A stretch of 20,610 nt of DNA, from contig CAYRAF010000018.1 in NCBI GenBank assembly GCA_964422195.1, forward strand, positions 1-20,610. Reading direction: 5' to 3'. Under the pieces are notes generated by a model, which was given only the letters and a program-made list of their open reading frames with translations, ran no database searches and was not told the origin of the DNA. Shown piece after piece: positions 7,597 to 15,059 of the stretch (position 1 is the first letter of the stretch; each line of letters opens with the position of its first letter). Position numbers and translations under genes: made by a program. This DNA comes from CALVUP01 sp964422195 (GTDB taxonomy: Bacteria; Bacillota_I; Bacilli_A; RF39; UBA660).

Positions 7597-7619
7597 TAGT
7601 AATTTATTTAATAATTTGA

Positions 7620-7625
7620 TATAAT
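7620..7625 (+). promoter_or_regulatory. -10 element for the lipoprotein operon
   Basis: A perfect TATAAT ending 19 bases before the ATG at 7645; predicted leader is about 13 nt and includes GGTGAT at 7637-7642. No clear -35. Confidence 0.45.
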
Positions 7626-7644
7626 TATATAGAGTAGGTGATTT

Positions 7645-8307
7645 ATGAAAAAATTTGTAATACTACTGATAACAATTATCTTATTTACTGGATGCAGTAT
7701 TGTAAGAGTTGATAATAAAAATTTTAATGAATTAGTAGATATATTAATGAAAGACGATATAAAACTATATAATCAATCGTTTGAAGGATATAAGTATTAT
7801 TTACCTAAAGGTATGAAAATGATTGAAAAACATGACTATAATCAAATTCTACAAGCTAACAATAATAAATATTACTTATATATTGACGTAATTTCATATT
7901 ATTATAAAGCTAATTTAGATTATATTACTGATACTAGTAAATATGCATCTATACTTTTGGATAGCAATAAAAAAACAGGATATCTTGAAATAAATGAAGA
8001 AAATAATCAATATTTTATCAAAAGTGTATATAATTATGCTAAAATAGAAGTGTATGTAGATAAAAAAGATTTAAAAGAATCTATAGTTAACGTTTTAACT
8101 ATTTTAAAATCAATTAAGTATAATGAAAAAGTAATAAATAGTTTTGTAGGAGAAAATAAATTAAATTATACTGAAGAGAAGTTTAGCTTATTTGAAAATG
8201 ATGATAAAAAAGATGATAACTTCTTAGAATATATCGAAGAATATGATAAATATGATGATACCGAAGGTGAACTCCCAGAAGAAAGCAAGATAGATATTGG
8301 TAATTAA
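7645..8307 (+). CDS. Predicted lipoprotein of unknown function
   Basis: A 220-residue protein with a classic short lipoprotein signal: KK at 2-3, hydrophobic residues 4-14, and lipobox FTGC with Cys17 as the lipidated residue, so it should be anchored to the outer face of the membrane. The mature part has a region of mixed strands and helices (about 30-165, rich in Tyr, Asn and Lys, including YYLPKGMKM) and an acidic low-complexity tail (about 190-220) with several Asp/Glu runs. It starts the operon that continues through an acidic cytoplasmic protein, YtxG-like and YtxH-like proteins, with 19 bases to the next gene. I do not recognise a family; an envelope role is suggested only by its location and neighbours. 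Confidence 0.8.
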   Translation: MKKFVILLITIILFTGCSIVRVDNKNFNELVDILMKDDIKLYNQSFEGYKYYLPKGMKMIEKHDYNQILQANNNKYYLYIDVISYYYKANLDYITDTSKYASILLDSNKKTGYLEINEENNQYFIKSVYNYAKIEVYVDKKDLKESIVNVLTILKSIKYNEKVINSFVGENKLNYTEEKFSLFENDDKKDDNFLEYIEEYDKYDDTEGELPEESKIDIGN

Positions 8308-8326
8308 AACATAGGAGGAAAAAATC

Positions 8327-9475
8327 ATGGGATTATTAAACAAATTAAAAAATGTGTTTTTTGAAGAAGAAGAAGTTGAAGTAGAAGAAAAACCTAAAAA
8401 GGAAAAACCAATTGCTAAAAAGGTTGAAACTCCTAAAAAGGAAAAAAGACAAAGAGAAATAGAAGAGGCATTTAAGGAGGAAGATGAGGAACCAGTAGAA
8501 GAAGTAGAGGCTGGAGAAACTTATACTCCAAAAGAAGAACCTAAACAAGAAGAACCAAAATTTAAATTTCCTGTATTACTTGATGATGATCTATTAGAAG
8601 ATGATGAGGAAATAGAAGAGGTGCCTGCTAAAACGGAAGTATCAGAACCTAAAATTGAGAAAAAACGTTATCAAGAAGATTATGTTGATGAAAGAGATTT
8701 ACCTCATGATAATAGTTATACAAGAGATTTTAATTCGGTTGATTATAGTCTAAAAGAAGAAAAACATGAAAAAACAAGTTTTAGACCATCACCAATTATT
8801 TCACCAATATATGGAGTTTTAGATAAAAACTATAAGAAAGATGAAATTCGTGATAAAAAAGAAACTCATACTACATCATTTTCATTTTCAAATGATAAAT
8901 TAGATTTAGATAGTATTAGAAGAAAAGCTTTTGGTGATGATATAGCTACAGATATTGAACAAGATATAGAAGAAGATTTCGATACAGATATAGACGACGA
9001 TTATGAAGATAACAGCACTTTAGATATGACTGATACTAATATGACACCAGTAGTAGATAAAGTAACTGTTGGAGATGCTGAGGAATATTTTGACGATTTA
9101 GGGTTAGAATATAATGTAGATTATAAAGATAGTAGCAAAGATACTAGAAGTAACAGAAGAACAAAAAAAGAGGAAATAGAAGAACAAGAAGAAGATCTAG
9201 ATAAAGAAGACAACAAAGTAGTTGAAGATATTGATATTGAAGATGATATTGATGATAACAGTGATATAAAAGAAGATATTGCAGTTAATGATGATATTGA
9301 AGAGAGTAGTGATGAAGAAGAAACTGAAGTTGCAAAAATCGACGATATTGATGAGGAAGAATCAACTCCTAAGAAAACAAGAACTAGAACAAAGAAAAAC
9401 GAAGAAAAAGAAGAAGTAGAAATAGAAGACAATTTATTTGATTTAATTGATTCTATGTATGATGAAGGAGAATAA
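8327..9475 (+). CDS. Acidic, mostly disordered protein with conserved-looking islands
   Basis: A 382-residue protein dominated by Glu, Asp and Lys, so probably intrinsically disordered. Ordered-looking islands stand out: an amphipathic N-terminal helix MGLLNKLKNVFF (1-12), FRPSPIISPIYGVLDKNY (152-169), SNDKLDLDSIRRKAFGDD (188-205), VTVGDAEEYFDDLGLEYNVDY (about 250-270), and a C-terminal NLFDLIDSMYDEGE. There is no TM segment and no enzymatic motif. The SPIYG element reminds me of the linker of SftA (YtpS), the cytosolic FtsK-type translocase encoded next to ytxG in B. subtilis, but no motor domain is present here. It starts with a strong AGGAGG (8313-8318) and ends 2 bases before the YtxG-like gene. 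A scaffold role in division or envelope is possible but unproven. Confidence 0.75.
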   Translation: MGLLNKLKNVFFEEEEVEVEEKPKKEKPIAKKVETPKKEKRQREIEEAFKEEDEEPVEEVEAGETYTPKEEPKQEEPKFKFPVLLDDDLLEDDEEIEEVPAKTEVSEPKIEKKRYQEDYVDERDLPHDNSYTRDFNSVDYSLKEEKHEKTSFRPSPIISPIYGVLDKNYKKDEIRDKKETHTTSFSFSNDKLDLDSIRRKAFGDDIATDIEQDIEEDFDTDIDDDYEDNSTLDMTDTNMTPVVDKVTVGDAEEYFDDLGLEYNVDYKDSSKDTRSNRRTKKEEIEEQEEDLDKEDNKVVEDIDIEDDIDDNSDIKEDIAVNDDIEESSDEEETEVAKIDDIDEEESTPKKTRTRTKKNEEKEEVEIEDNLFDLIDSMYDEGE

Positions 9476-9477
9476 GT

Positions 9478-9810
9478 ATGGAAGCATTATTATCTATATT
9501 ACCAATTATTTTATATATATTAGGTGGAATATTATTAGTAGTATTAATCATATTATCTATTAAGCTTATCAAAACAATTGATAGGATGAATAAAGTAGTA
9601 GATGATGTAGAAGTAAAGGTTAAATCACTTGATGGATTCTTTGGAGCTGTTGATTTTATCACAGATGCTTTATCAGGATTAAGTGATAAAATAGTAGATG
9701 TAATTAGTAGCTCTATTAGTAATGTTTTTAAAAAAAGAAAAGCTGCTAAGAAAAAAGCAAAAAAAGTTGAAAAAATATTAGAGGAGGAATTAGAAGATGA
9801 CGAAGACTAA
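9478..9810 (+). CDS. YtxG-like membrane protein (DUF948 type)
   Basis: A 110-residue protein with one N-terminal TM helix (about 4-30) followed by a polar coiled-coil-like part (TIDRMNKVVDDVEVKVKSL) and a Lys-rich then Glu/Asp-rich tail. This layout, immediately before a YtxH-like gene, matches YtxG, a general-stress protein of B. subtilis with a DUF948 domain and no established biochemical role. Start is ATG 9478 with AAGGAG at 9466-9471. The last 14 bases overlap the next gene. Family assignment rests on layout and neighbour more than on a signature motif. Confidence 0.7.
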   Translation: MEALLSILPIILYILGGILLVVLIILSIKLIKTIDRMNKVVDDVEVKVKSLDGFFGAVDFITDALSGLSDKIVDVISSSISNVFKKRKAAKKKAKKVEKILEEELEDDED

Positions 9811-10207
9811 AAAGAAAAAAGGTTTAGGAAAACTATTCGCAGGACTTGCAATTGGCGGTGCTCTTGGGGTATTATTTGCTCCTAAAAAAGGTAGTGAAAC
9901 TAGAAAGGCTTTAAAAAATAAAATAGAAGAATTTATTGAAAAAGTAAAAGAAATTGATAAAGAAGAAGTTAAAAAGAATTTCTATGAAAAAGTTGAAAAA
10001 GTTACAGAGGAACTTAAAGATTTAGATAAAGAAAAAGCTTTAAAACTTGCAAAGAAAAAAGCAAAAGATTTAAAAGATTCTTGTGAAGATTTACTTGCAT
10101 ATGCAAAAGAAAAAGGTACTCCAGTATTAGAAAAAGCTGCAGAAGAAGTAAGAGAAAAAGCTATAGAAGTAACTAAAGAAGTATTAAAAAAACTAGAAGC
10201 TAAATAG
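9797..10207 (+). CDS. YtxH-like membrane protein
   Basis: A 136-residue protein. The N-terminal LGKLFAGLAIGGALGVLFAPKKGSE (10-34) is the signature of YtxH proteins: a short Gly-rich TM segment ending in APKxGxE/xTR. The rest is a Lys/Glu-rich helical tail with repeated KxKEL/EKV patterns that can form a coiled coil or amphipathic helix. In B. subtilis YtxH is encoded after YtxG in a general-stress operon; function is unknown. ATG 9797 has GAGGAGG at 9781-9787, inside the ytxG-like gene, so the two are coupled. An intrinsic terminator begins in the last codons. Confidence 0.88.
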   Translation: MTKTKKKKGLGKLFAGLAIGGALGVLFAPKKGSETRKALKNKIEEFIEKVKEIDKEEVKKNFYEKVEKVTEELKDLDKEKALKLAKKKAKDLKDSCEDLLAYAKEKGTPVLEKAAEEVREKAIEVTKEVLKKLEAK

Positions 10208-10223
10208 GCTTCTTTTTATTTTT
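10195..10223 (+). terminator. Terminator of the lipoprotein-YtxH operon
   Basis: AGAAGC (10195-10200) pairs with GCTTCT (10208-10213), with the TAG stop in the loop, followed by TTTTTATTTTT. Confidence 0.85.
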
Positions 10224-10250
10224 GACAAAAATAGTGACATATGTTAGTAT
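10222..10250 (+). promoter_or_regulatory. Consensus promoter for the two-TM protein
   Basis: TTGACA at 10222-10227, a 17-base spacer, and TAGTAT at 10245-10250 with an extended TG at 10242-10243. The spacer carries ACATATGTTA (10237-10246), also found at the same offset in the toxin-antitoxin promoter. Confidence 0.75.
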
Positions 10251-10275
10251 ATTTACATATTTAGGGAGGTTACTT

Positions 10276-10905
10276 ATGAAAGAAGCAAGTGGAAAAGAAC
10301 CAATGAGCATCGAAGAAGTTAGAAAAAAGAAAAAAATTCCAGAAAGGATTATTGGAACTATATCTGCAATTGGTATAGTGTTATTTTTCGCTGGCATTTT
10401 TAGTTATAATCCAAAAATACCTATAGTCGGATTTTTGGTAACACTAACTGGTGCTTTTGGTGAGATGTTATATAATGTTATAATTGAAAATGGATATGCT
10501 AAAACTGAAGTTCAATATGATTTACATGACATAGCAAAAGATTTATCATATGAAGAAAAAGAAGTAGTAAAAGATCTTTCTAAAAATAAAAATCTTTCTT
10601 CTAATATGAGTAAACTATCAAAACTAGAACTTTCAGAAGATGACTTTAATATGATAAAAGAGGTATCGCAAAATGAGAAAGCTGTAAAAGCTATTTCAAT
10701 TATGGCTGGTATTGATATATTACAGGGTGATTATAATTTGATAAAAAAAGGATTATCTAGTAATAATATAGTTGATTTTTTGAATGCTTATGGAGAGTCA
10801 GACTTTGATTCAAGTGTTATAACAGATGAAGTATTAAGTAGTGAAGAATTTGATTTAGATAAAGCTATTAAAAGAAATAAAACAAAAATAAAGAAAAAGT
10901 TTTAG
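10276..10905 (+). CDS. Two-TM protein of unknown function
   Basis: A 209-residue protein with a Lys/Arg-rich N-terminal segment (to about 24), two TM helices (about 25-43 and 47-68) separated by a short NPK turn, and a soluble part of about 135 residues made of predicted helices (DLHDIAKDLSYEEKEVVKDL, LSEDDFNMIKEVSQNEKAVKA) ending in a strongly basic tail (KRNKTKIKKKF). The ATG at 10276 is chosen because AGGGAGGT (10263-10270) precedes it; a TTG further up is the -35 box itself. It has its own promoter and no close partner gene; the tyrS leader follows. The helical domain might bind a cytoplasmic partner. No family recognised. Confidence 0.75.
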   Translation: MKEASGKEPMSIEEVRKKKKIPERIIGTISAIGIVLFFAGIFSYNPKIPIVGFLVTLTGAFGEMLYNVIIENGYAKTEVQYDLHDIAKDLSYEEKEVVKDLSKNKNLSSNMSKLSKLELSEDDFNMIKEVSQNEKAVKAISIMAGIDILQGDYNLIKKGLSSNNIVDFLNAYGESDFDSSVITDEVLSSEEFDLDKAIKRNKTKIKKKF

Positions 10906-10909
10906 ATTA

Positions 10910-10938
10910 TTTACATAAATATTAGAATATGATAATAT
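10910..10938 (+). promoter_or_regulatory. Promoter of the tyrS T-box transcript
   Basis: TTTACA at 10910-10915, 17-base spacer, TAATAT at 10933-10938, with TG at 10930-10931 as extended -10. Predicted start is near 10945. Confidence 0.75.
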
Positions 10939-10944
10939 ATAAGT

Positions 10945-11149
10945 AGAAAAAGCAATGAAATATAAAAACTTTATATTTTTGAATATAGAGATTTAGTGGT
11001 TGGTGAAAACTAAACAAAATTATAAAGAAATTACATATATGGAGCTTAATAGTATAACTGCTTTAAAGTTAAGAGTGTATAAGATTTATCTTATGAAATA
11101 AGGTGGTACCGCGATTATAATCGTCCTTATGTAAGATAGGTCTTTTTAT
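10945..11149 (+). ncRNA. Tyrosine-specific T-box riboswitch leader of tyrS
   Basis: The near-invariant T-box sequence AAGGTGGTACCGCG is at 11100-11113. AAGG and GCG can pair with CGTCCTT (11122-11128) to form the antiterminator with the T-box bulge that reads an uncharged tRNA acceptor end. Stem I is closed by AAAGCA (10949-10954) with TGCTTT (11059-11064), starting with the usual AGCAATGA; a 9-bp hairpin (10958-10966/10970-10978) lies inside. TAC at 11032-11034, on the 3' side of Stem I, is the best specifier codon and matches tyrosine and the downstream gene. Low charging of tRNA-Tyr should raise tyrS expression. The terminator is weak: CC-TAT/ATA-GG at 11125-11140 followed by TTTTT at 11143-11147. 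Confidence 0.93.
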
Positions 11150-11166
11150 ATTAAGGAGGAATAAAA

Positions 11167-12396
11167 ATGACAAATTGGGAAGAATTAGAATACAGAGGAT
11201 TAGTAAAAGATATCGCAGGAGAAGATATTAAAGATAAGATTAATAATGAATCTGTTACTTTTTATTGGGGGACAGATCCTACTGCTGATAGCTTACACAT
11301 TGGGCATTATAGTTCATTGGTAACTGCAAAAAGACTTATGAAAATGGGACACAAACCAATACTTTTATGTGGTGGAGCAACAGGTAGAATAGGTGATCCT
11401 AGACCAACTTCAGAACGTGAAATAATTGCTATTGAAACTATTGAAAATAACGTTAAAGGAATAAAATCTCAAGTAGATAAATTATTTGATGGTAAAGCTG
11501 AAATTGTGGATAATTATGACTGGATGAAGAATTACAACTACTTAGATTTTTTAAGAGATATTGGTAAATATATTAATGTAAATTACATGCTTAATAAAGA
11601 TATTATTAACAGAAGATTAGAAACAGGAATTACGTATGCAGAATTTTCTTATACATTAATGCAGGGTTATGACTTTCTATATTTATATAGAACTAAAAAT
11701 TGTATTATGCAAGTAGAGGGATCTGATCAATGGGGAAATATTACTACAGGAATTGATTTAATAAGAAAAATAGAAGGAAAAGAAGCATATGGATTTACAA
11801 TGCCATTAATCCTTGATAGTACTGGCAAAAAGTTTGGTAAGAGTGAAGGAAATGCTTTGTGGTTAGATGAAGAAAAAACCACTAGTTATGAATTATATCA
11901 ATACTTAATTAATACTGAAGATTCTATGGTAGAACATTATTTAAAAGTATTTACATTCCTAACTAAAGAAGAAATAGAAAAAGTAATGAAAGAACATAAT
12001 GAAGCTCCTCATTTAAGAATTGGTCAAAAAACACTTGCTCGTGAGATTATCACAGATATCCATTCAAAAGAATCATATGAAAGAGCATTAATGATAAGTG
12101 AAGCGTTATTTAGTGGGAATATAAAAGAATTAACAGAAAAAGAAATAGAAATAGCATTCAAGGATGTTCCTAGTTATGAATTAAATGATGATAAAGATAT
12201 TGTTGATTTGCTGGTAGAAGCCACTATTTGCTCATCTAAAAGAGAAACTAGAGAATTTTTAGGTAATAATAGTATTTCTGTAAATGGAGAAAAAGTTGGT
12301 TTAGAATATATAGTAAGTAAAAAAGAAGCTATTAATAATAAATATGTTGTAATAAGAAGAGGAAAGAAAAAATACTACTTAATTAAGTTTAATTAA
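11167..12396 (+). CDS. tyrS: Tyrosyl-tRNA synthetase
   Basis: A 409-residue class Ic synthetase that charges tRNA-Tyr. The HIGH motif is at residues 44-47 (DSLHIGHY), the tyrosine-pocket region includes GSDQWGN, and KFGKS is at 222-226, the KMSKS equivalent typical of bacterial TyrRS. The C-terminus (about 340-409) is an S4-like RNA-binding domain (SSKRETREFLGNNSISVNGEKV). Slightly shorter than B. subtilis TyrS (about 420) but with all domains. ATG 11167 follows AAGGAGG at 11153-11159, and expression is set by the T-box leader just upstream. rpsD lies nearby on the other strand, as in B. subtilis. Confidence 0.98.
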   Translation: MTNWEELEYRGLVKDIAGEDIKDKINNESVTFYWGTDPTADSLHIGHYSSLVTAKRLMKMGHKPILLCGGATGRIGDPRPTSEREIIAIETIENNVKGIKSQVDKLFDGKAEIVDNYDWMKNYNYLDFLRDIGKYINVNYMLNKDIINRRLETGITYAEFSYTLMQGYDFLYLYRTKNCIMQVEGSDQWGNITTGIDLIRKIEGKEAYGFTMPLILDSTGKKFGKSEGNALWLDEEKTTSYELYQYLINTEDSMVEHYLKVFTFLTKEEIEKVMKEHNEAPHLRIGQKTLAREIITDIHSKESYERALMISEALFSGNIKELTEKEIEIAFKDVPSYELNDDKDIVDLLVEATICSSKRETREFLGNNSISVNGEKVGLEYIVSKKEAINNKYVVIRRGKKKYYLIKFN

Positions 12397-12445
12397 CATT
12401 TTTAATTCTAAAAAATGTATTAAAATATCATAAAAGGTGATTATA

Positions 12446-13729
12446 ATGCAAAAAAAGAAAAAAAATAAGGTAAATACCGGTAAAAAAATTAATTATAAAT
12501 ATATAGCAAAATTAATAATTATTACTATATTTGTAACCCTATTGTTAGAGTTTTTCTACGTAATAATAAAATCTACTTATGATTATATGAATAAAGAATT
12601 ATTAGAATTTAATAAAGAGATAGTTAATACTGATCAAGGTTATATTATTGCGGGAAGTAGTAATTTTAAATATAGTAAGTTTAATAAAAAAAGTGGAGAA
12701 AAAGAAAAACCAAGGATAGCTATATATAAAAATAATAAAATAGTTCAGGAAATAAAGTATAAAGGTGGTATTAATGGCTTATTTAATAGTGTTATTGTAG
12801 ATGGTAATTATTATGTAGCTGTTGGTCACTATGAAAAGGATAATCATGAACATAATAACTATGAAACAGAAGGTTTAATAGTAAAATATAATAAGAACAA
12901 AAAAATTGTTTTTGAAGATTCATATAGTGATTTATCTAAATCTAGATTTGTGAAAGTATTAAATACAAAGGATGGATATATAGTTGTAGGAAATAGTGTA
13001 TATAATAATTTAGAATCTGGTGATGCTAAAGCTGGAGCTTTAATTATAAAATATGATAAAAAGGGTAAAATTAAATGGCAGAAATATAATGGAAGTAGTC
13101 ACTATGGAATTTATAATGATATCATAGAAGTTTCTGATGGTTATATTGTAGTAGGTAGTATTGATGATTTTGTAGGAGCTATAGTCAAATATGATAAAAA
13201 TGGTAATAAAAAGTGGCAAAAGGAATATAACAATGTTGATCAAAATGGCTTAAATAATATTATACTAGTTAATAATAAATTATATTTAACAGGAACTCTT
13301 AATAAAAGTAATAAAGCTAAAAATAGGACAACTACTGCAGTTTTAATAAAAGCAGATTTGTCAGGTAAGATGGAAAAATATATTGAATATGGTGATGATG
13401 CTAGTATATCAGAGTGGAATGATATGATAATTTATAATAATAAAGTTTATTTAGTAGGGCAAGAAGCTTATATAAATAAAAAACTTACTAAAGATACTAC
13501 TACATACTATAATAATAAAGCTATATATGCTGTATATGATTTAAATCTACGTCTAATTGATAAAGAAGAAGTAGATAAAAAGGATAGAACTATATATATT
13601 TATACTTCTTTAATTGAAAAAGATAAAAAGTTATATATAACTGGATATACTAATGCTAAAATAAAAGAAATGACATATGCTGATGGTAAGAATAATGTTT
13701 CATTTATAAATTCATTGCCATTGAAATAA
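12446..13729 (+). CDS. Membrane-anchored protein with beta-propeller-like repeats
   Basis: A 427-residue protein. A very basic N-terminus (MQKKKKNK, KKINYK) precedes one TM helix (about 20-41), so the rest should be outside the cell. The ectodomain repeats a pattern of about 50-60 residues: DGYIVVGS or similar, then IVKYDKNGNKKWQKEY and a short loop; copies are seen near residues 60, 110, 160, 210, 250 and 310. This is the look of a beta-propeller built from short blades (five to seven). No enzymatic motif and no cell-wall sorting signal are visible. ATG 12446 is chosen because AGGTGA (12435-12440) precedes it; an in-frame GTG at 12437 is part of that site. It follows tyrS by 49 bases with only a weak AT-rich hairpin between. 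Ligand unknown. Confidence 0.8.
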   Translation: MQKKKKNKVNTGKKINYKYIAKLIIITIFVTLLLEFFYVIIKSTYDYMNKELLEFNKEIVNTDQGYIIAGSSNFKYSKFNKKSGEKEKPRIAIYKNNKIVQEIKYKGGINGLFNSVIVDGNYYVAVGHYEKDNHEHNNYETEGLIVKYNKNKKIVFEDSYSDLSKSRFVKVLNTKDGYIVVGNSVYNNLESGDAKAGALIIKYDKKGKIKWQKYNGSSHYGIYNDIIEVSDGYIVVGSIDDFVGAIVKYDKNGNKKWQKEYNNVDQNGLNNIILVNNKLYLTGTLNKSNKAKNRTTTAVLIKADLSGKMEKYIEYGDDASISEWNDMIIYNNKVYLVGQEAYINKKLTKDTTTYYNNKAIYAVYDLNLRLIDKEEVDKKDRTIYIYTSLIEKDKKLYITGYTNAKIKEMTYADGKNNVSFINSLPLK

Positions 13730-13759
13730 TAATATGTGACAGTTTAGGGGGAAAACTTT

Positions 13760-14410
13760 ATGTATTTATATGAACAAAATGGAGATAATATTTTAATATA
13801 TGAAATGACTTTAAATGAAAGAAAAGCACGTGTTTATAGAGAAAAGATGATTAGGAAAACTACTCCAGATAATCATGTGTATAGAGCTATAACTAGTAGG
13901 GATGGTTTGTTACTTACTGAAAGAGCAGTATCTTGGGACTTAATAACTAGTGGACATTATCATATTATGGAAAAATATAAAGATAGCGCTTTGATTCAAC
14001 AATATATAAATGGTGAGTTTAAGAGTAATAAAATCATTCAAGTTATGAATGATGGTTCTTGGGGATATAAATACTTATTATTAACTGATAATTTCTACAA
14101 GATTGAAAATAAAGAGGAAGGCATCAAGATAATGAGCGGTATTATTTCAATACCACATTCTTTATATGTTCTTCAATTATTAGAAAAAGGAGAGTTTTCT
14201 AAAATATATGATGGTAAAAAAGCAATCTCAATAGAACAACAATTAGAAGTATTTAATATTTCTAAAGAACCAATAGATCAGTTTAATATATCAAGAATAC
14301 AAAGAGCGCAACAGCTTGGAATAATATCAGAAGATAATATTAATTATCATAATCCTAATGGATTGCTTGCTACTTCAAAAATATTACAAAAAGTCAAAGA
14401 AAAGCAATAA
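13760..14410 (+). CDS. Protein of unknown function
   Basis: A 216-residue soluble protein with no signal peptide or TM helix. The N-terminal half looks like alternating strands with many charged residues (MYLYEQNGDNILIYEM, KARVYREKMIRKT), then VSWDLITSGHYHIMEKY, a strand-rich centre (IIQVMNDGSWGYKYLLLTDNFYKIE), and helices at the C-terminus (ISRIQRAQQLGII). There are no Cys residues and no recognised active-site motif. The ATG at 13760 has AGGGGGA at 13746-13752. It lies 30 bases after the beta-propeller gene without a terminator between, so the two may share a transcript, and it is closed by a very strong terminator. I do not recognise the family. Confidence 0.7.
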   Translation: MYLYEQNGDNILIYEMTLNERKARVYREKMIRKTTPDNHVYRAITSRDGLLLTERAVSWDLITSGHYHIMEKYKDSALIQQYINGEFKSNKIIQVMNDGSWGYKYLLLTDNFYKIENKEEGIKIMSGIISIPHSLYVLQLLEKGEFSKIYDGKKAISIEQQLEVFNISKEPIDQFNISRIQRAQQLGIISEDNINYHNPNGLLATSKILQKVKEKQ

Positions 14411-14440
14411 AAAAAGATTTCAATTTTGAAATCTTTTTTT
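14410..14440. terminator. Bidirectional terminator between the unknown gene and rpsD
   Basis: A 14-bp perfect stem (14410-14423 with 14426-14439, core AAGATTTCAA/TTGAAATCTT) with A-run on one side and T-run on the other, serving the two convergent genes. Confidence 0.93.
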
Positions 14441-14442
14441 TA

Positions 14443-15045
14443 TTATCTACTATAGAACTCAACGATTAACGCTTCGTTAATATCAGCATTTAATTCATTT
14501 CTTTCAGGCATTCTTACATAAGTAGCACATTTTTTATTTTCATCATAACTGATATATTCAACTCTTTTAAGTACTTTTTCTAAAGCTTCATTAACAACCT
14601 TTAAGTCTTTGTCTTTTTCTTTTAAAGCAATTACTTGTCCAGGTTTAACACTAAATGAAGGAATATCAACTTTTTTACCATCAACAGTTATATGACCGTG
14701 ATTAACAAGTTGTCTAGCTCCACGTCTAGTATTAGCAAAACCAATTCTATAAACTAAGTTATCTAATCTTGATTCTAGTAATCTTAAGAAGTTGTCACCA
14801 TGAACACCCTTCATTTTACCAGCTTTATCAAAAGTATTTCTGAATTGTTTTTCAGATAAACCATACATAAATCTAACTTTTTGTTTTTCGTTTAATTGTT
14901 CACCATAGTTAGAAACTTTTCCTCTTCTATCATTACCATGTTGACCGGGTCTATATGGTCTTCTAGCTAAGTCTTTACCAGTTTCTAATGTTGAAAAACC
15001 AACTCTTCTAGATTTTTTAAAACTAGGTCCAGTATATCTTGACAT
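14443..15045 (-). CDS. rpsD: 30S ribosomal protein S4
   Basis: A 200-residue primary 16S rRNA-binding protein of the small subunit, the same length as B. subtilis S4. Begins MSRYTGPSFKKSRRVGFS, has RPYRPGQHG, the S4 RNA-binding domain LLESRLDNLVYRIGFANTRRGARQLVNHGHITVDGKKVDIPS at about 88-130, and ends IVEFYSR. It is the Zn-free (C-minus) form: there is no CxxC near the N-terminus. ATG at 15043-15045 follows AAAGGAGAG. S4 is known in Bacillus to repress its own synthesis through a leader structure; a fitting leader and a consensus promoter are upstream. Confidence 0.99.
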   Translation of the reverse strand: MSRYTGPSFKKSRRVGFSTLETGKDLARRPYRPGQHGNDRRGKVSNYGEQLNEKQKVRFMYGLSEKQFRNTFDKAGKMKGVHGDNFLRLLESRLDNLVYRIGFANTRRGARQLVNHGHITVDGKKVDIPSFSVKPGQVIALKEKDKDLKVVNEALEKVLKRVEYISYDENKKCATYVRMPERNELNADINEALIVEFYSR

Positions 15046-15059
15046 TTTATCTCTCCTTT

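Noticed and set aside
8345..8548. A Phe-rich minus-strand open frame
   Set aside because: Mirror of Lys/Glu codons of the acidic protein, with no independent support.
8900..9350. Tandem DNA repeats (GATATTGATATTGAAGATGATATT-like) as a CRISPR or microsatellite
   Set aside because: Units are irregular and keep the reading frame; they are explained by Asp/Ile/Glu-rich coding sequence.
9121..9432. A Ser-rich open frame on the minus strand
   Set aside because: It is the mirror of the GAA/GAT-rich codons of the acidic protein; no ribosome binding site or family match.
12396..12418. ACATTTTT/AAAAATGT hairpin after tyrS as a terminator
   Set aside because: Stem is almost only A-T and no T-run follows, so it is unlikely to stop transcription well.
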